In this document: piece after piece, positions 54,373 to 63,744 of the stretch
How positions within the stretch are numbered: the first letter of the stretch is position 1
Layout: every line of letters starts with the position of its first letter
NCBI RefSeq assembly: GCF_014269285.1
Contig: NZ_JACOAF010000014.1
Coordinates: forward strand, 1-63,744
Length of the DNA: 63,744 bases
Direction: 5' to 3'
From: Rufibacter sediminis
GTDB taxonomy: Bacteria > Bacteroidota > Bacteroidia > Cytophagales > Hymenobacteraceae
Program-made: the position numbers and the translations under genes
The notes under the pieces: generated by a model
The model's database searches: none
What the model was told of the DNA's origin: nothing
The model's input: only the letters and a program-made list of their open reading frames with translations

Positions 54373-56058
54373 CTAGTATCCTGGGTTCTGCTCTAACTTT
54401 CCTCCGGATGCCTGTATCTCTGCTCTAGGAATGGGTAGCCAGTAATGCTTGTTCTGGAAGCTACGTCCTTCCAGCGCTACCTTGCGGTTGAACACGAAGT
54501 TGGTGCCCTGTTTGGTGATCTCCATGCCATAAGCAGGCACGTTCTCAGTTTGCTCCGCGATCAGCCACCGACGGACATCGTAGAAGCGGTGCTCCTCATA
54601 AGCCAGTTCCACCTGACGTTCGTGCCGTATCCGCTCGCGCATCTCAGCCTGGGAGAGCCCGGCTGGCAATGCCGGCATACTTACCTCAGGACGTTGTCTG
54701 ATCAGATTGATGGCTTCGTACACCGTGGCATCTGGCCCCACAGCCTCATTTTGCGCCTCTGCGTAGTTTAGCAGAATTTCAGCATAGCGGAAATAAATCC
54801 AGGGCTGGCGACCGGCCACGTTCCAAGGGTTCTGGATGGGGTTGGTTTCATCCATGAACTTACGCAGGTAATAGCCCGTCTGGGAAGTGTTCCAGTTAGA
54901 TGGACCGTCTTTGCTGTCTTTCCCGCCGGGCGTGAACGTTTCAACCGCTCTTCCGCGGTACGGGGCACCATTGTACAGGATGGTGGCGTAGAAACGGGGA
55001 TCTCTGTCTGCATAAGGGTTCTGCGGATTATAGCCTGACGTTTGATCTGAGATCATTTTGCCATTGGACATTTCATAGGCATCTACCATGTTCTGCAAAG
55101 GGGCGTTTCCTCCCCAGCCATCGTACCCGTTAGGTCCGTTGGCAATCTCCAGGGCCGTGTGCCGGGAGTTCAGGTTGTAGTACCGGGCAAAGATGATCTC
55201 GGGGCTATTGCCTTCCTCCGCAATAAACATGTTGGCGTATTGCGGGTCAATTCTATACTTGTTTAACGCCATCACCTCTTTAGCCGCAGTAGCTGCGTCT
55301 TGCCAGGTAACCTGACTTCCGTTCTGTTTGTACAGCGGGCTGGCAGCATACAGCAATAACCTTGACTTTAACGCCAGGGCTGCTCCTTTGGTAGCTCTCC
55401 CCTTTTGCCAAGTGTTGCTGTTATCAGTAGGTAATCCGGCAACGGCTTCATCCAATTGAGCAATGACATACGCAATGCTCTCCTGCATGCTGGCACGGGT
55501 AAAGAGGGCAGGATCTGTTAAATCTTCATTCAACTGGGTTACTCTGTCTCCCACCAACACTACTCGTCCGTAGTTCCGGATCAAGTCATGGTACCGGAAA
55601 GCTCTGATAAACTTCAGTTCTGCCATCAGCAGATCCTTATGAGCCTGGCTCATCACCACCTTCTCACTGTTAGTTAAGGCATAATTCACCTCCCGGATGC
55701 TCCGGTAGCTTCTTCCCCACAGCGACCCGGCAATGCCTGTGTTCTCCGGGGCCAGCTGCCCACGCTGGATAAGCCAGGTATTGTCATCACTTCTATAAAT
55801 GGATTCATCGGTCAGGGAAGACCATAAGGCATATTCCCAGCCTCTCCCAAACCCGGGTGGCACACCGTCTGCTTCTTTGTCCTGAAGCCGGGCACCAAGG
55901 TAACGGTTGATTACAAATGCCTCAAAGAGCACTGAATCTCCCACAATAGCTTCATCTGATACCCTATCGGTAGGCGTCACTTCTAGGAAATCTTCTTTAC
56001 AGGAGCTTATGCACATTGCCATTCCTAGGGCAAATGCAGTAAATATTTTCAGTTTCAT
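54373..56058 (-). CDS. SusD/RagB-family glycan-binding lipoprotein (arabinogalactan PUL)
   Basis: About 561 residues from MKLKIFTAFALGMAMCISSC, which gives a lipoprotein signal and starts 13 bases after the SusC stop; the longer frame overlaps SusC and was excluded. SusD features are FLEVTPTDRVSDEAIVGDSV after the anchor, LLMAELKFIRAFRYHDLIRN in the TPR-like helices, and HERQVELAYEEHRFYDVRRW with HYWLPIPRAEIQASGGKLEQ at the C-terminus. It captures oligosaccharides on the cell surface for the partner SusC. The GH30 gene follows after 82 bases; unlike the mannan PUL, no SusE-like binding protein is encoded between. Confidence 0.93.
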   Translation of the reverse strand: MKLKIFTAFALGMAMCISSCKEDFLEVTPTDRVSDEAIVGDSVLFEAFVINRYLGARLQDKEADGVPPGFGRGWEYALWSSLTDESIYRSDDNTWLIQRGQLAPENTGIAGSLWGRSYRSIREVNYALTNSEKVVMSQAHKDLLMAELKFIRAFRYHDLIRNYGRVVLVGDRVTQLNEDLTDPALFTRASMQESIAYVIAQLDEAVAGLPTDNSNTWQKGRATKGAALALKSRLLLYAASPLYKQNGSQVTWQDAATAAKEVMALNKYRIDPQYANMFIAEEGNSPEIIFARYYNLNSRHTALEIANGPNGYDGWGGNAPLQNMVDAYEMSNGKMISDQTSGYNPQNPYADRDPRFYATILYNGAPYRGRAVETFTPGGKDSKDGPSNWNTSQTGYYLRKFMDETNPIQNPWNVAGRQPWIYFRYAEILLNYAEAQNEAVGPDATVYEAINLIRQRPEVSMPALPAGLSQAEMRERIRHERQVELAYEEHRFYDVRRWLIAEQTENVPAYGMEITKQGTNFVFNRKVALEGRSFQNKHYWLPIPRAEIQASGGKLEQNPGY

Positions 56059-56071
56059 GATGTGCTTGGTA

Positions 56072-59000
56072 TTAGAATTTGACATTTACCCCCAGGTTGA
56101 TGATTCTTTGCTGCGGGTAGAATTGAGCGTTTCCTGAACTGGTTTCCGGGTCAAAATCTTTCACCTTGGTGAAAGTGGCCAGGTTAAAGGCATTGGCAAA
56201 CACCCGTACATTCTCAATCTTGATTCTTGACAAAAGCTGGGACGGCAGGTTGTAGCCTAACTCCACGTTCTTCAATCTTAAGAAAGCCGTGTTATAGAAC
56301 CAGAAGTCACTTGGGAATAGCCCCCCGCTCACCGCAGATCCGGTACGGGTGTCTACACGTGGGTAAGATCCGTTAGGGTTGGAAGGACTCCATCTGTTGT
56401 CGGCCCAGGTGCTGAAGTAATTTCCGCTTAATCCTACATCTGGCAACACATACTGTCTCACCTTCGCCTGTCCTTGGAAAAGGATGGATAGATCAAAGCC
56501 TTTGTACTCAGCCCCAAGGTTTAACCCGTACATGATTTGCGGAATATTCCCTAAGTCGGTTCTTACCTGGTCATCGGCGGTGATTTTGCCGTCTTTGTTG
56601 AAATCTTCGTAGATCAGATCACCCAGCTTGGCCCCGGATGGATGAGGGTATCTGTCCAGGTCTTCCTGCGTCCGGAAGATGCCAATGGAACGGTACAGCA
56701 AGGAAGTATTCATCGGGCCACCGGTCTGTCTTTGATAGTCAAGGATGCTAGGTGCCTCGTCTATGAATACGATCTTGTTTTTGGCATAAGTGATGTTCCC
56801 GGAGATGTTGTATCTAAAATCACCCGCGTTTTTGTCAAAGCCCAGGGTGGCCTCAATCCCATTGTTATCTACCCGGCCAATGTTCTCAGAAGGCACCAGT
56901 GCATCAGATCCATGCGGATTGACAATCCCGGTTGTGTTGGGCACTGAAGCGTTTCTGTTGGCCAGGATATCTTTCCGCTTCTGCTGGAAATAGATGAACT
57001 CGAAATTGAAGTTGTTCAGGAAGATACCGCTTACCCCTACATCTGTTTTCTGGGCTACCTCCCAAGTAATGTTCGGGTTGGCTAGCTTCACCAGGTTCAG
57101 GCCCGGGTACACTTCCCCGCCAATCACATACTGGTTACCAAAGGTATAGTTATTCATGAACTGGTTAGAGCCTACGTTATCGTTGCCTAGCTCACCGTAA
57201 GAAGCCCGAAGTTTCAATTCATTCATGAACGGCAAGCTGTTCTTGAACCAACCTTCTTCAGAGATTCTCCAGCCCAGGGAAAGACCTGGAAAATATCCCC
57301 AACGGCTGTTTTTAGGGAAGTTAGCGGAGCCATCGGCCCGCATCTGCAACTCTGCCAGGTACTTTTCTTTGTAATTGTAGGCAACCCGGCCCAGGTAGCT
57401 TCTTCTGGTGAAGATCCAGCTCCAGCCTGCGTTGCTCCTGTCATTAGGGCCGGTACCCCCTTGGGATAATTCCGGTGTCAGGATAGTAGGAAAGTTTCTT
57501 CTTCCGGCTTCCAGATGCTCCAGATTGTTTTCACTCTGCTCATACCCCACAAAGGCATTGATGCCGTGGTCACCAAAATGACGCTCAAAGTTCAATTTGA
57601 TGTTGGCGGTGAGCAGCCCAGTATTCTCCTGGATCTGGGACAGGGAAGCTTTGGGTTCTCCTACAGTAACAGGCTTGTAGGTGTCATTGCCTTCATAAGA
57701 ATACACTAGGTAAGGCTTCACAAAGGATTTGGTGAAGCTCTGGCCTCTGTCAACGGAGTAGAATCCGTCTACGGACAGTCCTTCTAAAAACGCGAAGTCA
57801 TATCTGGCTCTCAAGATTCCGTTGAAGGTAAGTCGTTGGTTTTTGTTTAAGCCCGCGGCATCCGTCACGATCATGACCGGGTTGATACCACCTTCCACTC
57901 CTTGGGAAGGCATGCCGTTAGGATAACGGGCCGGGATGAACGGATAGGCTCTGTACGTCTGCCAGAAAATGCCGCCTGCGCCAAACTGCGGAAACTGTCT
58001 GTCTTCCTGCCGCCCAGACAACGACAAACCTACACTGAACCGGTCCGTGATGTTCGCATCCAGATTGGTTCTGAAGTTGTACTGCTTGTACTTAGTGGCG
58101 CCATCTTTGTAAAGCGCATCCTGATAAACGGTACCCAACGAGGCAAAGTACTTCACGTTCTCCGTTCCTCCATTTACCGACAGGTTCTGTCTGTTCTGGA
58201 GCGCTACTGAATTCAGCACCTCGTCCAGCCAATTGGTATTAGGGTAGTTCAAAGGATCTGACCCGTTTCTGAACAGCTCAATCTCCTCAGGGGTGTAGCG
58301 CTGATTTAAGCCGCCCGCGGTGTTATTGTAGTAGTCAATCTCGTTAAGGATAGATGCGTAGGTGGCCGCATCGGCGAACTTAGGCAAGCGGGTTGGGGAA
58401 GAAAATCCCTGGTTGAAGTTGTAAGACACGGTGGGCTTGCCGGTGGTCCCCCTTTTGGTGGTCACCAGGATTACGCCGTTTGCGGCCCGGTTTCCGTAAA
58501 CTGCCGCCGAAGCGTCTTTCAATACGGTGATGCTCTCAATGTCATTGGGATCTAAGCGGTCTAAGCCGCCAATCTGGCCCGGCACCCCGTCCACCACAAT
58601 CAGGACATCATTGTTCCCGGTAGTGGCCAATCCCCGCACTCTTATCTCGGCACCGTCATACCCGGGCTCACCGCCTCGGTTGTTGATGATCACCCCAGAA
58701 ACCCGCCCCGCCAGTGAATTGGACACGTTAGGCTGCGGGCTGCGGTTAATGGCAGCCCCCTGCACTTCAGAGATAGAACCGGTCACGGTGGCTTTCTTCT
58801 GCACGCCGTAGCCCACTACCACCACCTCATCTAAGGTTTTGGCATCGGTCTTCAAGGAAACGTTGATGGTGGTCCGGTTCCCGATGGCCACTTCCTGCGT
58901 TTCATAGCTGATGAAGGAGAACACGAGCGTTCCCTCACCGGAAGGAGTCTGGATGGTGTAGGAACCGTCGGCATCGGTGGGGGCAGCGGTGGAGGTACCT

Positions 59001-59155
59001 TTTAGCAGGACGGTCACGCCGGGCAAACCGGTACCGGTCTCATCGGTCACTTTCCCTTTCACGGTATGCCCTTGAGCAAGGACTACCGCCACTTGAAAGA
59101 GCAATAGAGGCAGCACCAATAGGTACCTCATTGTTTTGAGTAAAGTATGTTGCAT
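56072..59155 (-). CDS. SusC/RagA TonB-dependent transporter (arabinogalactan PUL)
   Basis: About 1027 residues from MQHTLLKTMRYLLVLPLLLF, which starts the signal peptide; 27 upstream codons without signal character were excluded. A carboxypeptidase-regulatory-like domain (HTVKGKVTDETGTGLPGVTV) is followed by the plug (VVVGYGVQKKATVTGSISEV) and the barrel. There is no STN domain, in contrast with the SusC of the mannan PUL. That agrees with regulation by a hybrid two-component system instead of a sigma/anti-sigma pair. The protein would import arabinogalactan oligosaccharides across the outer membrane. Its gene lies 197 bases downstream of the regulator and is presumably the first gene of the induced operon. 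Confidence 0.95.
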   Translation of the reverse strand: MQHTLLKTMRYLLVLPLLLFQVAVVLAQGHTVKGKVTDETGTGLPGVTVLLKGTSTAAPTDADGSYTIQTPSGEGTLVFSFISYETQEVAIGNRTTINVSLKTDAKTLDEVVVVGYGVQKKATVTGSISEVQGAAINRSPQPNVSNSLAGRVSGVIINNRGGEPGYDGAEIRVRGLATTGNNDVLIVVDGVPGQIGGLDRLDPNDIESITVLKDASAAVYGNRAANGVILVTTKRGTTGKPTVSYNFNQGFSSPTRLPKFADAATYASILNEIDYYNNTAGGLNQRYTPEEIELFRNGSDPLNYPNTNWLDEVLNSVALQNRQNLSVNGGTENVKYFASLGTVYQDALYKDGATKYKQYNFRTNLDANITDRFSVGLSLSGRQEDRQFPQFGAGGIFWQTYRAYPFIPARYPNGMPSQGVEGGINPVMIVTDAAGLNKNQRLTFNGILRARYDFAFLEGLSVDGFYSVDRGQSFTKSFVKPYLVYSYEGNDTYKPVTVGEPKASLSQIQENTGLLTANIKLNFERHFGDHGINAFVGYEQSENNLEHLEAGRRNFPTILTPELSQGGTGPNDRSNAGWSWIFTRRSYLGRVAYNYKEKYLAELQMRADGSANFPKNSRWGYFPGLSLGWRISEEGWFKNSLPFMNELKLRASYGELGNDNVGSNQFMNNYTFGNQYVIGGEVYPGLNLVKLANPNITWEVAQKTDVGVSGIFLNNFNFEFIYFQQKRKDILANRNASVPNTTGIVNPHGSDALVPSENIGRVDNNGIEATLGFDKNAGDFRYNISGNITYAKNKIVFIDEAPSILDYQRQTGGPMNTSLLYRSIGIFRTQEDLDRYPHPSGAKLGDLIYEDFNKDGKITADDQVRTDLGNIPQIMYGLNLGAEYKGFDLSILFQGQAKVRQYVLPDVGLSGNYFSTWADNRWSPSNPNGSYPRVDTRTGSAVSGGLFPSDFWFYNTAFLRLKNVELGYNLPSQLLSRIKIENVRVFANAFNLATFTKVKDFDPETSSGNAQFYPQQRIINLGVNVKF

Positions 59156-59204
59156 TGGGAAGAATGGGTTAGTTTGACAATACCTTAAGCGTATTCGTGA
59201 AAGG

Positions 59205-59212
59205 CAAAAGTA
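59205..59212 (-). promoter_or_regulatory. Possible -7 promoter box for the SusC operon
   Basis: On the minus strand this reads TACTTTTG, a match to the Bacteroidota TAnnTTTG -7 element, about 50 bases upstream of the SusC start. No TTTG was seen at the expected -33 spacing, so the support is weak. Confidence 0.25.
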
Positions 59213-59352
59213 GAGAGTACTACTTATCGGCAGCACACCTGCTCTCCTGCTTTTCTATGTCAAAGAAACTGCATCCTTCCTCATTATAGAGGTGGCAAAC
59301 TATTATTTAAACAGGGGTATATGTGTATTTTTATCAAAAACACCCCTGTGCA

Positions 59353-62300
59353 TCAGCACATCTCTGCTGTTTTTATAAATTCTGACGGAGTGCATCCAAA
59401 CTCTTTGGAGAAGCACTGCCTGAAGTACTTATCATCGTTGAAGCCCACTTGGCTGGCCACTTCAAACACTTTGTACTTGCCGGTTTTCAAAAGCCTGGCC
59501 GATTCCTGAAGGCGCAAGGTGCGTAAGTACTCCACCGGCGAGGCGCCGGTCAACAGTTTGATCTTTTTATACGCCAGAGACCGGCTCATATTTAAGGCGG
59601 CGGCCAGGTCGTTCACATTAAATTCAGAGTTGTCCAGGTTCTCTTTCAGGATATCGTAAATGCGTTTCAGGAATTGCTCATCCAGCGAGTTGGCCTCCTT
59701 CTCGGGCGGTTGGGGCTGCGGGCTGTTGATGTTGAAAAGGTTGAGGTAAAATTTCTTGAGCTTTTCCTGAGACTCCAGAAGGTTCTTAATTTTCAACTGT
59801 AACAGCTCAGGGCTGAAGGGCTTGGTTAGATAAGCGTCTGCCCCGGTGTCCAGGCCTTCTTTGTGATGGGCAAAAGCGGTCCGGGCCGTCAGCAGAACTA
59901 CCGGAATATGACTGGTCCGGATGTTGGACTTCAGTTCCCGGCACAATTCCATCCCATCCATCACGGGCATTTTCACGTCACTGATGATGATGTTAGGATG
60001 ATGGGCCAAAGCCAGTTCCAGCCCCTCCTGACCGTTAACAGCCTCCAACACGTGGAAATGCTCACTGAGATAGTATTTCAGGAGGTTCCTGATTTCTTCC
60101 TCGTCTTCTACGATCAGAATCTTGCGCTGTCCTTTTTTAGGCTGATTTCCCAAATCCAGCCCCAAAACGTCTTCAAAGGACGAGACCTCCTGGAGTCTGT
60201 TTTCCGGCAGCGGGATAGGGGCTTGATGATTGACGAAAGAAGCAGCGTTTAGGTGCTCTTTTCCCAAAGGAAGCTTAAAACCAAACGTAGCGCCGGCCCC
60301 TTCCTGACTTTGGACAAAGATGTGCCCCTTGTGCAACAAGACGAGCCGCTTGGCCAGGGCCAGCCCCAACCCTGAACTCATGGGCGTTACCGGATCTCCC
60401 TGGAAGAACCAGTCAAAGAGGTGTTTCTGCTGGTTGGCGGGAACGCCCATGCCGTTGTCTTTCACCTCAACGGTGACGAAACCAGCCCCTGCCGTATTTT
60501 CTACGGTAAGCGTCACGGAGATGCTGTTTCCCTTACCTAGATACTTGAACGCATTGGAAAGCAGGTTACTCAACACCATCTCTACCTTTTCCCGGTCAAA
60601 CCAGACCAGCACCGGCGCGTCCGGGACTTCCAGCCGGTAATCCACCTGCTTTTTATAGGCCAGTTCCTGGAAAGTGATGTAGGTTTCTGTCACGAAGCTC
60701 ACCATGTCTTCCTGCTGTACTTTCAGGACCATGCTACCTGCTTCGGCTTTGCGGTAGTCCAGCAGTTTGTTGATCAGGGCGAGTAACTTGTGGGCGTTCC
60801 GGTACACCATCTGCAGTTTCTTACCGGTCTCGGGCGCGCTTTCCTTGTTGATCATGTCCTCCAAAGGGCCCAGCATCAAGGTAAGCGGAGTTCTGAACTC
60901 GTGCGACACTTCGGTGAAAAAGCTGAGCCTTTCCCGGGCAATCCTCCGCTCTTTGCGGCTCTGCGCCTTGGCCACCATCAACTTCCGTCTGAGTTTCCTC
61001 TGCCGGGACAGGAAGCTGTAAACCCCGTACCCCATTGCCAATAGCAGCACCAGGTACAGGCAATAGGCCAGGGGCGTTCTCCAGAAGGGCGGCAATACCT
61101 CTACCCTGATGGAGGTAAACTCCTCTTCCCAGGCGTTCTCCTGGCTGGAGGCTTTCACTTGAAACGTGTACGTGCCCGGGCTCAGGTACCGGTACGTAGC
61201 GGAGCGCTGCTGCCCCACATAGTTCCATTCCTTGTCAAACCCTTCCAACTTATAGGCATAGTTATTCTTGGCGGGATGGGCATAATCCAGCGCCCCGAAC
61301 TCAATTGTGAACACGGACTGATCGGGTCGTAAGACCAGGCTCTGGTTTTCCTCGATCAATTGTTCCTGCTCCTGGGGGCTACCCGGCTTATTGAAAAGCT
61401 GCAGCCCCGTAATCAGCACTTTAGGGGCAGAGGCGGTTTCCTTGATCTGGCCCGGATAGAACAGGTTCAGCCCTTTGGTGCCGCCAAACCCTATAAGGCC
61501 TTCCTGCCGGTTCACCAGCACAGACCCCGGATTGAACTGCCCGCTCTGCAAGCCATCAGAAATGCCGTAGTTGTGCAGTTTACCGGTCTGTAAGTCAAGC
61601 TTGGTTAATCCTCGGTTGGTACTTACCCAGATGTTCCCATGCACATCAGAATGAATGGCGTAAACGGTGTTGTTGGCCAAGCCATTCTTTTCACTGAATT
61701 GCTTTATCTTTTTATTAGCCAGGTTGTACTGGAACAAGCCATCTTCCTCGGTCCCGATCCAGAGGTTCTGCTTCTGATCCACGAAAAGAGCCAGCACCAC
61801 CTCGCTGGAAGGGTCCCGCTGGCTGCCACCGGTGTAGGAATACTTTTTATAGATCCGTTTATCAGGAAAATAACAGCTCAGTCCGCCGCCATACGTGCCA
61901 ATCCAGAGTCGGCCTTCTTTATCCTCGGCCATGGCCCTTACATCATTGGACGTTATGCCGCTGTTACCGGTGTTAAAATTCTGAAAACTGCGATTTTGCG
62001 GGTTGAGCAGACTCAAGCCGCCTCCGTTGGTCCCTACCCACAGATTGCGCTTTGAATCCTGGAAAAGAACCCGGACATCGTTCCCGCCCAAAGAAGTGGC
62101 ATTGCCCGGATCGTGCTGAAAGTTCAGAAAAGAATCGGCCTCTTTCCGGTAAAGGAACAGGCCTTTGGAATATGAACCGAACCACAGATTCTGCTCAGCA
62201 TCACGCAGGGCGCTGAGAATGGCATTGTCTTTCAGGCCTTTTTCTGGCTGGGAGCTGGCATAATGGCTGAGGATTTTGCCGGTTTTATCGCACTTGTAGA

Positions 62301-63567
62301 TTCCGTTGCCATCTGTGCCGAGCCAGAAAGCCCCTTCATGGTCGGTGGTGATGCCGTAGTAACGGATCTCGTTTTGGGCCTGTTTTCCTGAAATCTCCTG
62401 CGAAAGCCGGAATTTGATAAACTTCTCCTTTTCTCGGGCCACCATTCTGATGCCATCGCCGTAGGTGCCCACCCACATGTTGTGGTCCTTATCCTCAAAC
62501 AAGGCCTGTACAGAGCGTTGGGTAAGCGAGCGCCCATCTTTGCCCTGCACCTCAGTAAACAAGATATCCTCCGGAGAATCGTTTCTCAGCTTCCGTAAGT
62601 CCACCTGATACACCCCGCCGTCTTGCAGGCCCACCCACAGCATTCCTTTGCTATCTTCCAGCACAGACAACACAATGTTGCTGTCTCGGAAGTACCTTCT
62701 TCCCGAGAAAGGGATAAGGTGATTTCTGTTTCGGGAATACAGATACAGGCCCGTTGACGTACCCAGCCATATATTACCGGAGCGGTCTCCATAGATGCAG
62801 GTCACATTGGACTTTGCGACGATCCCCTGGTTAGGAAGCGTAATCTTCCCCAGGATAACCCCCTCTTTCACGCGGTACACGTTGATTCCGGCGTCCTGGG
62901 TTCCAACCCACAGCCAGCCTTTGCGGTCTTCATACACGCTGATGATCTTATCACTGGACAAGCCGGGTAAATTCTCCTTGCGGTACGCCGTAAACAGGTT
63001 CTTCTTTCTGTGGTAGTAAGAAATTCCCGCTCTATAGGAAGCTACCCACAGATCTCCGGATGGTGATTCTGCAATGTCTGTGATATCATCTCCCGCGATT
63101 GTGGCTTTTGCCTGAGGAGTGTAGCTGTAATGAGAGAAGGCCTCCCCTTTCGCATTGAAACGGTTCAACCCGTGGCGCGAGGACACCCACACAATTCCTT
63201 TGGAATCAGTGAACACCTTCCGGATGAAGTTACCCGTCAGGCTATTTTTGCGGGCAGGATCATACTTGAACACCTTGAAGGAATAACCGTCAAAGCGGTT
63301 CAGCCCGTCTTCGGTGGCAAACCACATCAAGCCACGGTTGTCCTGGCTGATGCTGGTGACAATGCCCAGGGACAGTCCTTCCTCCACCCCAAACTGCCGG
63401 ATGATGTTTCCGGCCTGGTTTGGCAAAAACGAACATAAAGGAAGAGTCAGTCCCAGCAAGAGGCTAAGCTGAAGCACCTTAAAACCTAAGGACAACCGTA
63501 CCTTGATCCAACTGATTCTGTTTCCGATTCCGTTTCCCAATTTTACAATTCCCACCTTACATGACAA
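59353..63567 (-). CDS. Hybrid two-component system sensor-regulator (HTCS)
   Basis: A 1404-residue inner-membrane regulator that combines sensor kinase and transcription factor. After a signal anchor (LQLSLLLGLTLPLCSF) come about 14 two-component propeller repeats (pattern as in DRKGWLWVGTQDAGINVY) and a Y_Y_Y domain to about residue 820. One membrane helix follows (LAYCLYLVLLLAMGYGVYSF), then the HisKA domain with phospho-acceptor H889 in EVSHEFRTPL and the HATPase with VKDNGMGV and SGLGLALAKRL. A receiver domain has D1197 in SDVKMPVMDG, and a C-terminal AraC-type helix-turn-helix (VNDLAAALNMSRSLAYKKIK; EVASQVGFNDDKYFRQCFSK) ends the protein. Oligosaccharide binding in the periplasm should switch on the SusCD and enzyme genes downstream. 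Confidence 0.95.
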   Translation of the reverse strand: MSCKVGIVKLGNGIGNRISWIKVRLSLGFKVLQLSLLLGLTLPLCSFLPNQAGNIIRQFGVEEGLSLGIVTSISQDNRGLMWFATEDGLNRFDGYSFKVFKYDPARKNSLTGNFIRKVFTDSKGIVWVSSRHGLNRFNAKGEAFSHYSYTPQAKATIAGDDITDIAESPSGDLWVASYRAGISYYHRKKNLFTAYRKENLPGLSSDKIISVYEDRKGWLWVGTQDAGINVYRVKEGVILGKITLPNQGIVAKSNVTCIYGDRSGNIWLGTSTGLYLYSRNRNHLIPFSGRRYFRDSNIVLSVLEDSKGMLWVGLQDGGVYQVDLRKLRNDSPEDILFTEVQGKDGRSLTQRSVQALFEDKDHNMWVGTYGDGIRMVAREKEKFIKFRLSQEISGKQAQNEIRYYGITTDHEGAFWLGTDGNGIYKCDKTGKILSHYASSQPEKGLKDNAILSALRDAEQNLWFGSYSKGLFLYRKEADSFLNFQHDPGNATSLGGNDVRVLFQDSKRNLWVGTNGGGLSLLNPQNRSFQNFNTGNSGITSNDVRAMAEDKEGRLWIGTYGGGLSCYFPDKRIYKKYSYTGGSQRDPSSEVVLALFVDQKQNLWIGTEEDGLFQYNLANKKIKQFSEKNGLANNTVYAIHSDVHGNIWVSTNRGLTKLDLQTGKLHNYGISDGLQSGQFNPGSVLVNRQEGLIGFGGTKGLNLFYPGQIKETASAPKVLITGLQLFNKPGSPQEQEQLIEENQSLVLRPDQSVFTIEFGALDYAHPAKNNYAYKLEGFDKEWNYVGQQRSATYRYLSPGTYTFQVKASSQENAWEEEFTSIRVEVLPPFWRTPLAYCLYLVLLLAMGYGVYSFLSRQRKLRRKLMVAKAQSRKERRIARERLSFFTEVSHEFRTPLTLMLGPLEDMINKESAPETGKKLQMVYRNAHKLLALINKLLDYRKAEAGSMVLKVQQEDMVSFVTETYITFQELAYKKQVDYRLEVPDAPVLVWFDREKVEMVLSNLLSNAFKYLGKGNSISVTLTVENTAGAGFVTVEVKDNGMGVPANQQKHLFDWFFQGDPVTPMSSGLGLALAKRLVLLHKGHIFVQSQEGAGATFGFKLPLGKEHLNAASFVNHQAPIPLPENRLQEVSSFEDVLGLDLGNQPKKGQRKILIVEDEEEIRNLLKYYLSEHFHVLEAVNGQEGLELALAHHPNIIISDVKMPVMDGMELCRELKSNIRTSHIPVVLLTARTAFAHHKEGLDTGADAYLTKPFSPELLQLKIKNLLESQEKLKKFYLNLFNINSPQPQPPEKEANSLDEQFLKRIYDILKENLDNSEFNVNDLAAALNMSRSLAYKKIKLLTGASPVEYLRTLRLQESARLLKTGKYKVFEVASQVGFNDDKYFRQCFSKEFGCTPSEFIKTAEMC

Positions 63568-63712
63568 GTCCTACTCTGCAACGTATCTCAGCGTACTTAC
63601 CCAGTGCATGAAATGCTTGTATCTGCGATAGAGGTCTTCCTTCAGAACGCAAAAGCCGACCAACATAAGTACCTGCTGCCCACTGCTTCACTTAAAGGCT
63701 GTGTCCATCTGT
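63568..63712. other. Upstream gap of the HTCS gene
   Basis: No gene is seen. This stretch should contain the regulator's own promoter. I could not identify clear promoter boxes. Confidence 0.4.
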
Positions 63713-63744
63713 TTTGCGGCTGTTTTCAGAAAAACAGCCGCAAA
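63713..63744. repeat. Perfect CTGTTTT-core palindrome at the window edge
   Basis: TTTGCGGCTGTTTTC and GAAAAACAGCCGCAAA form an essentially perfect hairpin at the right edge. It has both the shared CTGTTTTC/GAAAACAG core and private outer arms (TTTGCGG). It may mark the 3' end of the next gene beyond the window. Confidence 0.8.

Noticed and set aside
59156-59236. Earlier start for the second SusC
   Set aside because: The 27 extra residues do not look like a signal peptide, while the ATG at 59155 begins one directly.

Overview
The window comes from a member of the phylum Bacteroidota, most likely order Cytophagales (inference). The evidence is two SusC/SusD-type polysaccharide utilisation loci (PULs), an ECF sigma/FecR pair, a hybrid two-component sensor with an AraC output domain, a type IX secretion-like C-terminal domain, many lipoprotein signals, and no obvious Shine-Dalgarno sites. 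Every intact gene is on the minus strand, so transcription runs from high to low coordinates. I saw no tRNA, rRNA or CRISPR array.

Region A (about 25.7 kb down to 1) is an alpha-mannan-type PUL. It reads ECF sigma factor, FecR anti-sigma factor, SusC with an N-terminal signalling domain, SusD, SusE-like lipoprotein, GH76, GH125, GH92, GH97 and a ROK sugar kinase. A downstream tail follows: a glutaminase A-like (DUF4965) protein, a DUF1080 protein with a PA14-like module, a sorbosone-dehydrogenase-like cytochrome c protein, a second DUF1080 protein, a cupin, and the start of a FucP-type sugar/H+ symporter cut by the window edge. Together they would bind and import mannan fragments, cut them with endo- and exo-mannosidases, and take up and phosphorylate the sugars. 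The DUF1080/cytochrome genes suggest an added 3-keto-glycoside oxidation route.

Region B (25.7 to 33.9 kb) is a scar-like junction between the PULs. It has a 1.5 kb gene-poor stretch with three strong hairpins, a second GH92, a truncated and frameshifted sugar-porter pseudogene, a secreted SGNH-hydrolase/LamG-like protein with a T9SS-like C-terminus, and a decayed IS1-family element with recognisable terminal inverted repeats.

Region C (33.9 to 63.6 kb) is a second PUL that fits type II arabinogalactan (arabinogalactan protein, AGP). It reads hybrid two-component regulator, SusC, SusD, GH30, two GH2, GH43 (exo-beta-1,3-galactanase type), BNR_4 propeller, GH105, DUF2264, GH16, DUF1080, GH35 and a double GH43. 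Endo-galactanases (GH30, GH16), exo-galactosidases (GH43, GH35, GH2), arabinosidases (GH43) and enzymes for rhamnose/glucuronate caps (BNR_4, GH105, DUF2264) would dismantle one substrate in order.

Throughout both PULs, many intergenic gaps carry a 40-70 bp palindrome with a shared inner core (about CTGTTTTC...GAAAACAG) and outer arms that are self-complementary but differ from copy to copy. These are the most unusual recurring non-coding signal in the window.
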